Source: Epinephelus fuscoguttatus (lineage: Eukaryota; Chordata; Actinopteri; Perciformes; Serranidae). Taken from it: DNA of 64,000 nucleotides. The notes under the pieces were generated by a model. It searched no databases. It had not been told where the DNA came from and saw only the letters and a list, made by a program, of their open reading frames with translations. Location: the NCBI RefSeq assembly GCF_011397635.1, contig NC_064770.1, positions 31,768,598 to 31,832,597 of the forward strand. Direction: 5' to 3'. Positions 46,301 through 57,200 of the stretch are shown in pieces (position 1 is the stretch's first letter; each line of letters begins with the position of its first letter). The translations under genes and the position numbers were made by a program.

Positions 46301-49300
46301 TAAACATGTGTGTGTGAACATCTTTACATTTATTTAAAAGTCTCAATTGGAAATGTGGATGACGTGACACCGAGGCAAGACATTTGCCAAGCTGCAGACC
46401 GATGTTTGAGACCAGCAAACAACAAAACAGGCAGTTTGTTTTAGCAAGATATCAATGGCATTTCCAACTGTGAGTTTGCCTCCAAAAATAGGTGTTTTTC
46501 AAGGCATCTGCAACACTTCCAGCAGCAACTGTGCCACCAAAATCGGGGGGGGTTAAGCAAGACATTGGTGGTATTTCCGGGAACTGCCCATTGGTTCGAC
46601 ATCCCATTGTTCTGACCATATTAAACTCATTGTTCCAAAGTCCGTTCCGAAATCATCATGATGCCCTGTGGTTAAGGTCTGGTTAGGTTTAGGCACAAAA
46701 ACCACTTGGTTAGGGTCAGGAAAAGATCATGGTGTGGGTTAAAATGAAAAAGAAAGTGACAAACACATAAGCCGTGAGCCTGCTCCGCCTCAAGCCGGTC
46801 GCAGCGCAGCATACGCCCACCGCGAGCCGTTCAGCACCACGGACAGTCGGACTAATGGGATGTCGAACCAATGGGCTGTCGAACCAATGACATGGACCCG
46901 TATTTCCAGCCATACTTGTGCCACCAAAACCAGGTGTTTTAGTGTGTTTAGCAAGACATCAGTGGCATTTCCAGCAGTGATTGTACCTAGAAAGCTAGTT
47001 GTTTTTTTAATAAGACATTGGCAATATTTCCAGTCATGCTTGTGCTACCAAAACCAGGTGGTTTTAGTGTTTTAGTAAAACATCTGCAACACCTCCAGCA
47101 GTTACTGTACCACTGACACCGAGGTTTTTTTTAGCAAGACATTGGCGGTATTTCCAGCTGTGTTATTGCCACCAGAACCAGGTATTTTTTTGTGTGTGTT
47201 TTTAGCATGTTCAAGGTCAAGGTTACTTTATTCTCTTCTCCCTTCTCCCTTGGGAGAAATTTGTCTTGGATAAAGGGAAACTGCTGCGTCAAACCAGACA
47301 TTACAATACAAAACATTGGACCCGTGCAAAACATTCACTGGTGCAAATTCAACGCTGCAAATTACAATTAGAGAGCGTACTACTACTACCTGGGTATTCA
47401 GACACATTTCCACTTGTGCGCTCACTAACTCACACATTCTCTTTCATACTTAAATACTGTATACACTATATTTTGTACTGCTCCAAGCCTGCTACCACAA
47501 ATTTAATCAGCTACGTACTGCCGACCTTAAGGGCCTCCTATGTTTTTGTCTGTTCTCCATTTGCCCATGAATAAGTTTGACTGAGAGAGACCATTTCCAG
47601 CGGCGGTTGTGCCACTCAAACCAGTTTGACACTGGCGACATTTCCAGCTGTGATTTGCCACCAAAACTGGTTAATTTAAGCCAAAGCATGATCATTTTCT
47701 AACCATAACTTTGTGGTTATATACCTAAGCATAACTAAATGATAACCACAGTGCTGTAGAAATGTAAAGGTTCAACATTTTCACCTCATGATAACGTACA
47801 AATGTTCCGTGTGTGTGGTTTGCAGAAACACAGACAACGCAGACATTTATTCTGGCAATTGGGTTGAGTGTGATGTTGCAGTCTTAAAACCATGACCCTC
47901 TTACCTTTATGGCACTGAGCTCAGACTGTGTGTCGTAGTGTTTTCCCCTCAGCCAGCGGATGACCCCCTCAGCCTTCTGTTCTTGGCCCAGAACGAGGAG
48001 CCTCCTGGGGGACCTGGGCATGAACGCTAGCAGCACAACCATCAGCAAAGCTGGCACCTCCCCCGCCACTGCCAGCCACCGCCAAGGTATCACCAGACCT
48101 GCACATCATATGTGATATTCAGATTATGAGAGAGCAGAAGCAGGAAGTAGACTCGTTTTCAGGATAGGAGTGTCAGCTTAATGTTTATAAACAATGCTCG
48201 AAATTAGTATTTATGCAGCCGTATTGGTATGTTCCTACCCATGGCGTAGAGCGCCAGTGCCCCAAACACAGCAGTGATCTGAGGACAGGAGCCCAACGCT
48301 CCTCTCACTGCCTTGTGGGAGATCTCTGAGATGTAAACCTGCAATTTACCCACACGAACAAAAACATACAATCACAAACTTTACACAGATGTTGTCAGCA
48401 TCATCATAATAAACTCTTTGGTAAAAAAAAAAAAAAAAAAAAAAGAGGTAATTGGGACAAAAAGAAAAAACTTGTACAAATAGGTTAAAAAAAAGTTCCT
48501 GTAACCATGGTAACCTACAGGGATGGATGCTGCGGTCATCCCACCAGCAACACCTGTGAGGAAACGGCCCGTGTGAAGCATCCACAAGTGGAAAGCCCCT
48601 CCCATCAGCATGTATCTAAGGCACATACAGAGAGTTTTTAAAGTTAACAGTACACTCAGACTCGAACACAGACACCACGACCCATCTATGGATTTTCATT
48701 TACTCAGAACAGACAATGTACAGTAAAGTTATCTAATGATGTCTCCTTTTTGCAGTACACAATATGCAGATGTTTCTCTTTGTTTTCTTGTCCTGCATTC
48801 AAAATATTTCTCGAAGTGGAAATACATGCTTTGCTTTAAATTATCATTAAGAAGTAAATGCTAATTTACTATAGACTATAGAATAATGACACTGTTGTCT
48901 ATTAACTAAAAGTCTGTCTCCACTTTAAGTAAAAGTTACTATTATCAGAGAAATTGTGTTTCATGTGTCAAAAGTAAAGTAGGGTAAAACTTCATTTAAA
49001 AGCCTAGTCACAATTAAACATTCTACGTGCCCAGTGTGGCTACACGTTTTGAAAAATAAGAAAAATAATTGAGAAATCTGGTACTTGGGCAGTGACTTGT
49101 GGTGTCAGAAACTGACAAGAAAAGTCGTCTTTTAACGTCGGCATGATACCCAGGTCGCCGTTATAGTAGAATAGCACTCGGTGGCATCTGGGGTAAACGC
49201 TATGGGATAAGGACAAAAGTTAAAGCAGCGAAAGTCTGAGTAGGGTGGGCAGCAGTGGTGGTGGATGGGCCCAACAAACACTGACTGTCACCCCGGAGAG

Positions 49301-52300
49301 CAGTGTTTGCATCCTGTAAAATTATAAAGCCAAACCCTGTTCTTTTCCTTAAACCTAACCATGTGCTTTTATTGCCTGAACCCAACCACCTGCGTTAGTT
49401 GTTGGAGGAAAAAAACGTCAATTTGCGTTATTATACTGACATATTGCAGTATATTTTGAAAGAAGACAATGCATGTAACAGGCAGAACTTGACACGGTGT
49501 CCAAGAATGGCAACAACCAACACACCCAGGGTATCTTTAACGCCGCATCTGGACATGGAGGGTCCATGACCAAACGTCAATATGTGACAAGGCCGGAGTG
49601 AGAATGTGTTCTCATAACTCACTCTCACTCTGATGTGCTGTCTGTCCTAGCATGATCAAATGAATGACTCATTACTAATATATTTTCCTAAGCCTAATTT
49701 TGATACACAGAATATTCATACTAGTTTAAATAAACAATTTGATTGTATGTCCCATCTTTGCTGAACAACAGTTTTGTGTGAAAGGAATTAAAGGCCTGTC
49801 CCAAATATAGACCTGTTGATTTCAGTGATTAAAGCAAATAATAGCCCGGGTTATTAATTAAAGTTTTGCGGTACTTATTACAAGGAGTGGACACCGTCAG
49901 TGTTAAATTATTCATTTGTTACCACAAAACATTAAAGTATAAGTAGCATGATATTGTTGTAGCTCATCAAGATAAAGTAAATTTGAACTACTTATCATAC
50001 AGTTTAGTTTAATCAGCAATATTGCAAAGTATTTCATGAAGCGACCTTTCATTTGGTATGAAAATTTATAGCTGCTGCTCACCTACAGTCTGTTCACACA
50101 GGGTTTTTCCCTTATGTTGCCTAATTTGATGTCTGTACATTGTGACTGACCCTATCGTCGAAGGCACTGCTGACATCATGATGCTCAGCTTCCGTCCAAT
50201 CAAGTCGTTGAGCAGCATGGCCCCCAGCCCTCCAGCCGCTGCACCCAGTGTGTAGATGGAGCCGAACCAGGCTGCCTGCTCCGTGTCCATCCTGAGCCGA
50301 GGGTCAGCATCAGGGCTCTTGAGCTTCGGCAGGACCGGGGACGAGTAGACCAGAGAGTAACCAAAGCTGAAGTTCCCCAGGACAGCTGCAAAGACGGCCA
50401 GGTACAGTCTGGAGTTACTGATCTGGGGTGGAAGGATGGGGACAAGTTAAAACCAGATGAAATAAGTATAGTAAACACTATATTTTATGATTCAGAGCTA
50501 ATCTTGGCGAGAAGGGAAGTGTGTTTTTTGTTTCTGGTTTGACCCAAAGTTAACTGCAGAACATCTAAAGATGAAGTCATCACAGATTTTTTGCATGAGA
50601 ACATGTGATCTCTAGAAAATGCAGTAAGAAGCTTCCCAGAAATGATTACTTAACCAACTTTGTGCCTTGATATAAAAAAAAAAAACGGAGGGCCACAGTG
50701 TGACAGCAGGGATTTAAACTGACTTGAGGCTGGTTAATGTACTGTACGTTTACTGCACTGAAAGCTTCTGTTTCAGCCATGATGCTTTCTGCAAGTGCAA
50801 CATTTAAACCAGACTGAATTTCTTGCAACCCAGCAACACTTCTAAGTTATGTTTTACAATTAGATGGCCTATTCTGCAAGTCAGGTTGATCGGGTTAATC
50901 AACAGAAACAGTTCAGTTCACACTTCTTTATTTGTACCACTAATAATGCATGCTTCTTTTTTGTCTTAGCCAGTACTTCAACTGCCTGATAAAATGTGGT
51001 TCAGCCTAGACCAGACTGTGCAGTAGATTACAGGAACTATTTAAGGAAGTTGTTGTTTAGGGAAGGATCTCCATGTAGCTGTGTGCACATGTGGTCATGC
51101 CTCACTTTGATTATGAGTTTTGAATGTTGAAACTAAATCTACACTCTTGCACATGCATTTTTATTATAGTGTGTGAATAAATCACCCTTTTAGTCTTCAA
51201 CAATGACCTTGAGTCACTTTCTAGACTCTCTGGGGCTGGGGCATCTTATAGATGTCTAAATTAATCTGCTGCACAAAGCCATGTAGTTTTTGACCACATT
51301 TAGTTGCACTAATTGCCATGAATTCAGACTTAAGAAACACAGCTGACCGCTCAGCTCCCTTCACTCCTGCAGAAAATACTTACAGGACATTTTATTGGGG
51401 TAACTCAGTGAAGAGTGTAACATAATACAAAGAAACTTCCAGTAATAATAAATCTCAGTGCAGTGCAGACCTTTAGCAGAGCTCACATGTTGTGCCGGGC
51501 TCAGTCAGCGGTCAAGATCAGCATTAACAAAAAGACAAACAAAAACAACTGTTTCCTCACTGCTGTATTTCCACAGGATACCCTGGTCTCCTCCTTTCAT
51601 GACTCACTCCACAGTTTTTCATTCATTCATCATTCATCTTCTAACCGCTTCATCCTCTTGAGGGTCGTGGGGGGGCTGGAGCCTATCCCAGCTACATCGG
51701 GCGAGAGGCAGGGTACACCCTGGACAGGTCGCCAGACTATCGCAGGGCTGACACATAGAGACAAACAACCATTCACGCTCACATTCACACCTATGGACAA
51801 TTTAGAGTTACTCCACAGTTTTTATCCTGGCTCATTCAAAGCTCCAAGCTTTCAACTCCTCAATTAATTGTCAACTAATCTGATAACCTATCCATCAGTT
51901 TGATTAATGTTTTTAAGAAAAATAAATGAATATTCTCTGGTTTCTTTACTTCTCTACAAGAGTAAACTGAATATCTTTGGGTTGAGGACAAGACAAGACA
52001 TTCAAGGACAGGAAGGAAGGAAGGAATGAAGGAAGGAAACATTGACCACCTTTTCCTATCATTTTCTGACGTTTTATAGACCAAACAATTGGATCACTTG
52101 AGAAAATAATCGCTAGCTGCAGCCCTAGTTTAATTTGCATTAGACAAATGCACAGTTAGGACTGACTGAACACTACAGACTTGTCTGAAATAACACTCTG
52201 ACTTCCCCACAATAAATTCCACTGTAATCCCTCAACATGATGAGAATTTATTTCTTTTTGTTCATGTTAAATCAGTCAATCACGGAGTACATTTGCAGGC

Positions 52301-52376
52301 TATTTATGAGTCAGATTTTTCATACCTTGGATTCAGATGATGTTGGTCTGTTGAGCAGTGGAGTCTCTTCACCCAT
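43371..52376 (-). CDS. slc2a6: slc2a6: GLUT6, class III facilitated sugar transporter (497 aa)
   Basis: Exons on the minus strand: 52376-52326, 50422-50151, 48615-48519, 48338-48239, 48098-47905, 46271-46096, 45982-45708, 43699-43371. Phases join to 1494 nt including the stop. The N-terminus, [11 protein letters not shown], carries an acidic dileucine sorting motif. Family hallmarks follow in order: [14 protein letters not shown] (TM1), GRKLSIM (about 97-103), [18 protein letters not shown] with [15 protein letters not shown] (271-278), [21 protein letters not shown], and [15 protein letters not shown] near the C-terminus. The wording of the last two blocks fits GLUT6 better than GLUT8. Human GLUT6, about 507 residues, is retained on lysosomal/endosomal membranes. 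Its hexose specificity is poorly defined. Introns hold several repeat insertions. The exon-6 donor (GCCAA|GTCTGT) is weak but is the only junction giving the conserved [10 protein letters not shown] join. Confidence 0.93.
44267..44842. mobile_element. MITE with 23-bp perfect terminal inverted repeats
   Basis: AAGCCCAGTTCAGACCAAAGATT at 44267-44289 is exactly the reverse complement of 44820-44842. The interior encodes nothing. Flanking TTAGGTGA-like and TTAGATGC words might be a decayed 8-bp duplication, as in hAT elements. It lies in the last intron of slc2a6. Confidence 0.75.
44845..45265 (+). repeat. Dispersed repeat, right-hand half (family shared with 49080 and 55320)
   Basis: It shares long stretches with 55790-56210, for example GTTTTGTTCTACGACATAAA, GCTAACAAGTGGCTAAA and GGCTTTTTGACGAGGGA. 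Confidence 0.75.
46350..47870. repeat. Element with internal minisatellite, in slc2a6 intron 5
   Basis: Units of about 55-65 bp read roughly TAGCAAGACAT, TGGCATTTCCAGC, GTGCCACCAAAACCAGGTG. The left flank (AGCTGCAGACCGATG) and right flank (GTACAAATGTTCCG, GGTTTGCAGAAACAC) match the flanks of the block at 59480-60010. It is interrupted by a TIR insert at 46587-46875 and by a fragment with GGGAGAAATTTGTCTTGGA at 47215-47575. Confidence 0.75.
46587..46875. mobile_element. Small inverted-repeat element nested in the minisatellite
   Basis: The left end CCCATTGGTTCGACATCCCA and onward (46587-46608) is the exact reverse complement of 46854-46875. A partial extra copy of the motif follows (CTGTCGAACCAATG, 46876-46889). 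Confidence 0.75.
49080..49625 (-). repeat. Dispersed repeat, left-hand half in reverse orientation
   Basis: The block is the reverse complement, with moderate divergence, of 55320-55770. Shared words read TATAAAGCCAAACCCTGTTC and CAGGCAGAACTTGACACGG on the plus strand here. Confidence 0.75.
51612..51810 (+). repeat. Common fish interspersed repeat (3'-end type)
   Basis: It runs from CATTCATCTTCTAACCGCTT through CCTCTTGAGGGTCGTGG and CAGGTCGCCAGACTATCGC to ACCTATGGACAATTTAGAGT. A truncated relative lies at 17140-17250. It is in slc2a6 intron 1. Confidence 0.75.
52010..52037. repeat. (GGAA)n microsatellite
   Basis: GGAA/GAAGG units over about 28 bp in intron 1 of slc2a6. Confidence 0.85.
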
Positions 52377-52379
52377 GTC

Positions 52380-54270
52380 TGCAGCAGCCTGCACAGCCAA
52401 GCCTTATCAGAGGTGTCTGATTTGAATATTCTGTTCCTGGCTCTGTTTGTTCTCCTCACCATGCGGTGAAGTACTACTTCTGCCTTCTAAAAACGCTGCC
52501 AGACAAAAAAACTAAAGTTCATCTTGCTCCAGTGAAGCTTCCAATAAAGATGATCCTCTTTCGCAGGCTAGGATAGAAAATGAAAGCAGGCTGGACAAAT
52601 ACAAAGACTAATATCTGCACTTTTCAGGTGATGAGCTGTGTGTGTGCTCCAGGGGTTTCCAGGCTGTCAGACTGAAACTGACGGTGGTTAGCTTTAAGTA
52701 CAGTCACAAGGAAAGTGAAACTGGAAACTCTGTCCACACAGAGTTTCACAAGAGACATTGAAGGGGAATATGTGAGTAATTTAATATTTCTAATAGGCTG
52801 CAGTAACTGTGGAAGAGATTATTTTTTATTTTGTTTTTTAATTAATTAATAATTTTTTTTTTTTTTTTTCATCAGAATTTCAGATTTATTACGAAGTAGG
52901 TTTTCATTTACAAGGAATTTGCTTTTGGTTTTGGCGCATACATTAAATGTACAATACATGTATTAATTTAATTTAATTTTATTTTATTTTATTTTATTAA
53001 TTTTGATTTAATTTAATTTTATATACTTTATGTCTCCACAAGGGCAAAAAAGGTATATTAATTAAAATAAATAAATAAATAAATAAAATAAAAGATTAAA
53101 TTAAATTAAATTAAATTAGATTAGATTTAAATGTTTATTGTTTGTTTAATGTATGAACCAAAACAGCAAATATTAAGGAGAAATAAAAAATAATGTAAAG
53201 TACTGCAACACTGGAAAACATAAATAAATAAGTATGGAGTAGAAAAATCACTATAAAAATAATAAAAATGATACGTTAAACAAGTACTACATAAGAAATA
53301 TGTAAATTATAGCTGTTTCAGAATATGAAACAAATACAATTGTGCATGATGTGCAGAAATAATACGCTCAGTATTACACATTTTCGGAATAATAACTGTC
53401 ACAGAATGCTGATGCCAAATATTGACTATTTACAGATTTAAGTGTATCTGCATTGTCTTTTAAGATTCATGTTGGATGTGAATGATAAAAGTCCAGTGTT
53501 AATAAAGCCCAAGTGTTGCAACCTGGTCATGAGCAGAAAGCAGAAGGGAGGGATACAAAGCAAGATTCCTGTATTGGGTCAATCAATGAGAAAGCAGAAG
53601 AGGAAGACAGGAGTCAGATCCCTCCTGCGAGTTGAGTCGGGGAAAGAGGAAAGTACATGCTGCTTCTCCATCAGCCCACGCATCATGAGATTTACTGCTG
53701 GTATTAGCAACATGCACAACATGCAAATGGCCCACAATAACACACATACACTGTTTCCTTTTCTGCAGATTTTGAACTGTAATAATGTGTTGTAAAGGAC
53801 GGTTATGAAAGTGGTATTGTAGTGGAGAAAAACCAAAGTAATGTTTGCAGAGCAACAACTCTCAGTATTTAAACATCAATGTAACCGTGTTGTGATCCAT
53901 TATTCTACATTTTGATAAACACCATCTAACAGACATCAGCTGTTTTGACAAGTTCACTTTTCTTTGTCTTCATCTGTGCAGGAGCGTGTGAGAGAGAGGC
54001 AGAGAGAGTACCTGTTAAATCCATCTGCATTTCCTCTGAGGTCCCCAGTGATGTTGTGGAAAATGGAAAGTGTGTTCTTGTCCCAGCATGTGGGTGTGTG
54101 CTTTTTGTGTATTGTATATGTGTGTGTGCATGTGTTCATTGTGTGTACACACTTTGTGTATCAAGACCAGCCCTGTTCAGCTATGTCTTTCTCTCCTCTA
54201 TTTGTTTCTTCACCCCCAGATATCCACGCAGCGACCCAGGCTCCCAGCTGCATCTATCCCAGCTCTGTTG
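52380..54270. other. Divergent spacer between slc2a6 and ptx4
   Basis: This is about 1.9 kb between the start codons of slc2a6 (minus) and ptx4 (plus), so promoters of both genes should lie here. No clear core promoter motif stands out. The middle is AT-rich simple sequence, including a TTTTA / TAAAA inverted stretch at 52965-53125. Confidence 0.5.
52965..53125. repeat. AT-rich inverted simple repeat
   Basis: (TTTTA)n on the left and (TAAAA)n/(TTAAA)n on the right can pair as a long AT hairpin. Confidence 0.75.
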
Positions 54271-54274
54271 CACC

Positions 54275-57200
54275 ATGGGCAGCTTCAGTTTCAGCCGCTG
54301 GCCCCTGATCCTGCTCCATATGCTTCTGCTGCAGATTCAGGCTGTTCAGGTGCAGGGAATTGATCCCGTATCTCAGAAACTACGACGACTCAACGAACAG
54401 GTCGGTTTGAATCAGACTGTGCATGTTTCTGTGTTTTATTTTGGCGTTTTTCTGAATTATGCAAAATGATTAAAGGAGATGTTTTAACAGTGCATGAACA
54501 GTTAGAGTTGAATTAACTTTAATGAGCTTATTCTAACTAATTATTTGACTTTCCTTTGCAAAAATGGCTCCCTCCACCTTGAAAGTTTAATTTGAAATGG
54601 ATTACACTTTCACTATTAAAGCACATTAAGCAGCAACTCTCTCTATTATAACCGCTACAGTTGAATTTCCCCACAACAACAAACAAAACAATTTTTTTTT
54701 ATCATAAATTATCATAATGGAATATTCATTAATTTTAGGTGCTATGGATACAAATACACACCTCTTTTTAGACCGTTTAGCATGAGGTATTGCAACTCAT
54801 TTAGCTACCTATTCCTTTACAGAAAAAAAATGTAACCAAAAACATTATGTCATATCAGCCCAATAAATCAAAAACACTAACTACATACTTGTTCAAGATG
54901 TAGTTAAACCAGAATCAGGCTTTTTGACATCTGTAGTGATGTAAAATTAGCAAGAACTAGCTAACTGACAAGGGCTAGCTGATGAGATAGCATTTTAGCT
55001 AAAGCTAATTTGTCTGCTTTTTCCTGTTTCCTGTGTTTAAAAAGATCATTTTAATTATCCAACATCTTAGTGGTGATGAGTTTGTTATGTGACATTAATA
55101 GAATAATAGCTAAATCTTAAATCATCATGAAGTGACACATGATAAACTGACGCAAGTCCAGCTAAAAGCTAACTAGCCTAGCTGAAAAGTAAGCTAGCAG
55201 TTACTGCCAGCCAGTGGTGGAAAGTAGTCTAACTGATTACATTTACTTAGATACTGTACTTGCAGAGTGCACGTGGAATGAGTCGTAAAACACAGAAATG
55301 AGTTAGCATTTCTGTATCTCTCAGCAACACATTCTCACCCCAACGTTCAGTCATGGACTTTCCACATTCAGATACAACGTGAAAGGCTGGGTGCATTGGT
55401 TGTTGACGTTCTGGGACGCCGTGTCAAGTTCTGCCTGTTACATGCATTGTCTTCTTTCAAAATACACTTCTGTTTTCACAGGAAATTTACCGTTTACATA
55501 CAGTCTCTTTCAAAATAAACATGCTAAAGCACATGGTTAAGTTTAGAAAAAGAACAGGGTTTGGCTTTATAATCTTGCAGGACCCGAGTACCGCTCTCCT
55601 GGATGATGGTCGGTGTTTGTTGGACCCATCCTCTGTCCTCCTGCCCGCCCCACTTGGACATTTGTTGCCTTAACTTTCGTTCATGTCCCACCACGTTTCC
55701 CCCTGATGCCACCAAGCGCTATTAAACAATAACGGTGACTGGTTGCGTATCATGCCAATGTTTTTTTAATGGGCTTGTGGTTAAATGCCTGAAATAAGGT
55801 CTGTGGTTAGCACAAGCTTAACAGACTTTCACGTTTTGTTCTACGACATAAAATACGTCATTAATACCCCACTCGTGAATTTTGTCTTCAAAAAGGTGGT
55901 CGCTAACAAGTGGCTAAAAGAGACTACATAACGTCATCACACTGAGCTGCACCGAACTTGGCTTTACAGTCTTGTTATGGCTGTGATGTTAGGTCATGCA
56001 ACTGTAGTCTAGTTCGTCTATAGCCTAACAATAGCTTTTTACTTCTGGCGATTGCATTTAGGCTTTGGTAATCGTGAAAGCGGGTGTATTTGTGAACAAA
56101 ATGTGTCAGTATCATACACGTTTGTTTTCCAAAGAGCTTATTTTCTGCAATCATCCAAAATCCAATGGAAAAATCCCTCAGGCTTTTTGACGAGGGATGC
56201 TAACTTCTGCGTCAGCCCACAGAAAAATGTCTAGGTATGTCTCTAGGTATTTTTTGATGCCACTAAGCCTACTTTGTACTTTTATTTAAAATGAAACCTT
56301 GAAGGGAGGACTTTTACTTCTAACAGAGCATTTCTACACTGTGGTACTACTTTTACTTAAGTAGCTAAAAGATCTGAGTACTTCTTCCACCACTGCTGCC
56401 GTCCCTGCAGCCTCTGGCTCTGATGAATTCATGATGTGTTTCACCTACCTTTAAATCACATTGAAGTGTTTTCTGTAATGTGTGTTATGTAAGATCTGTG
56501 ACAATGATTAATAATTGGGCTAAAAGGCATAGCATTAGGGTTTTCCAACTCGTACTTCTGTTACACAGTGAAGAGAAGAGCCTTAATTTTAAACAGCTTC
56601 CCTCAACTCGACTGTGTCTCTGCTACTCTTTCCAAATGTAGGGCACATATGTTATCATTTTGTAAAAGTACTGCAGGTACACAGCTGAAATGGTGAATAA
56701 CTCTTGCAACAATTATGATTGCTCAAGAGGAAAAGTCATCACAGAAGTGATTGTATGTTGTTTTTTTTCCTTCTGGAGGTTTTGAGTATTTTCCCGACCT
56801 TCACATCAGTTACCAAACAGCTGCAGAAAGACTTGTGAAAACACATTTCTTCACACAGTTCCAGCAGTTCCAGGCGCTGACCCAGGCCCGTTTGGACATG
56901 TTGGCCCAGAACCAGAACAGAAACTTCTCAGGGGGGCTGGAGAGTCGCGTTCAGGCCCTGAGTGACCACTGGCGCCACATGACACAGGACCTCGAGCAGC
57001 TCAAGCAGAGCACGACGCAGGAGATCGAGGGTCTCAGGTTAGAGCGAAGGGTCAACTGTGACTATATCTGTGGGCTGATATGTCTCACATGGTTGGTTTT
57101 AGCAAATTATTTGAGTTATGGAGAAGAAGAAGGCCAATATAAGTGTGTACTTCTTCCTACTTCTTTTCAGACGTACATTTTTTTTATTTTTTTGGAATAA

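Noticed and set aside
45592-46418. Minus-strand open frames extended past splice sites of slc2a6
   Set aside because: They read through donors into intron (for example after FIFG and KVPLEAK). Spliced phases give the conserved transporter instead.
53945-54274. Extension of ptx4 upstream of 54275
   Set aside because: The open frame upstream is TG-rich sequence without a signal peptide. The ATG at 54275 starts directly with a good signal peptide and has a purine-poor but acceptable context (CACCATGG).
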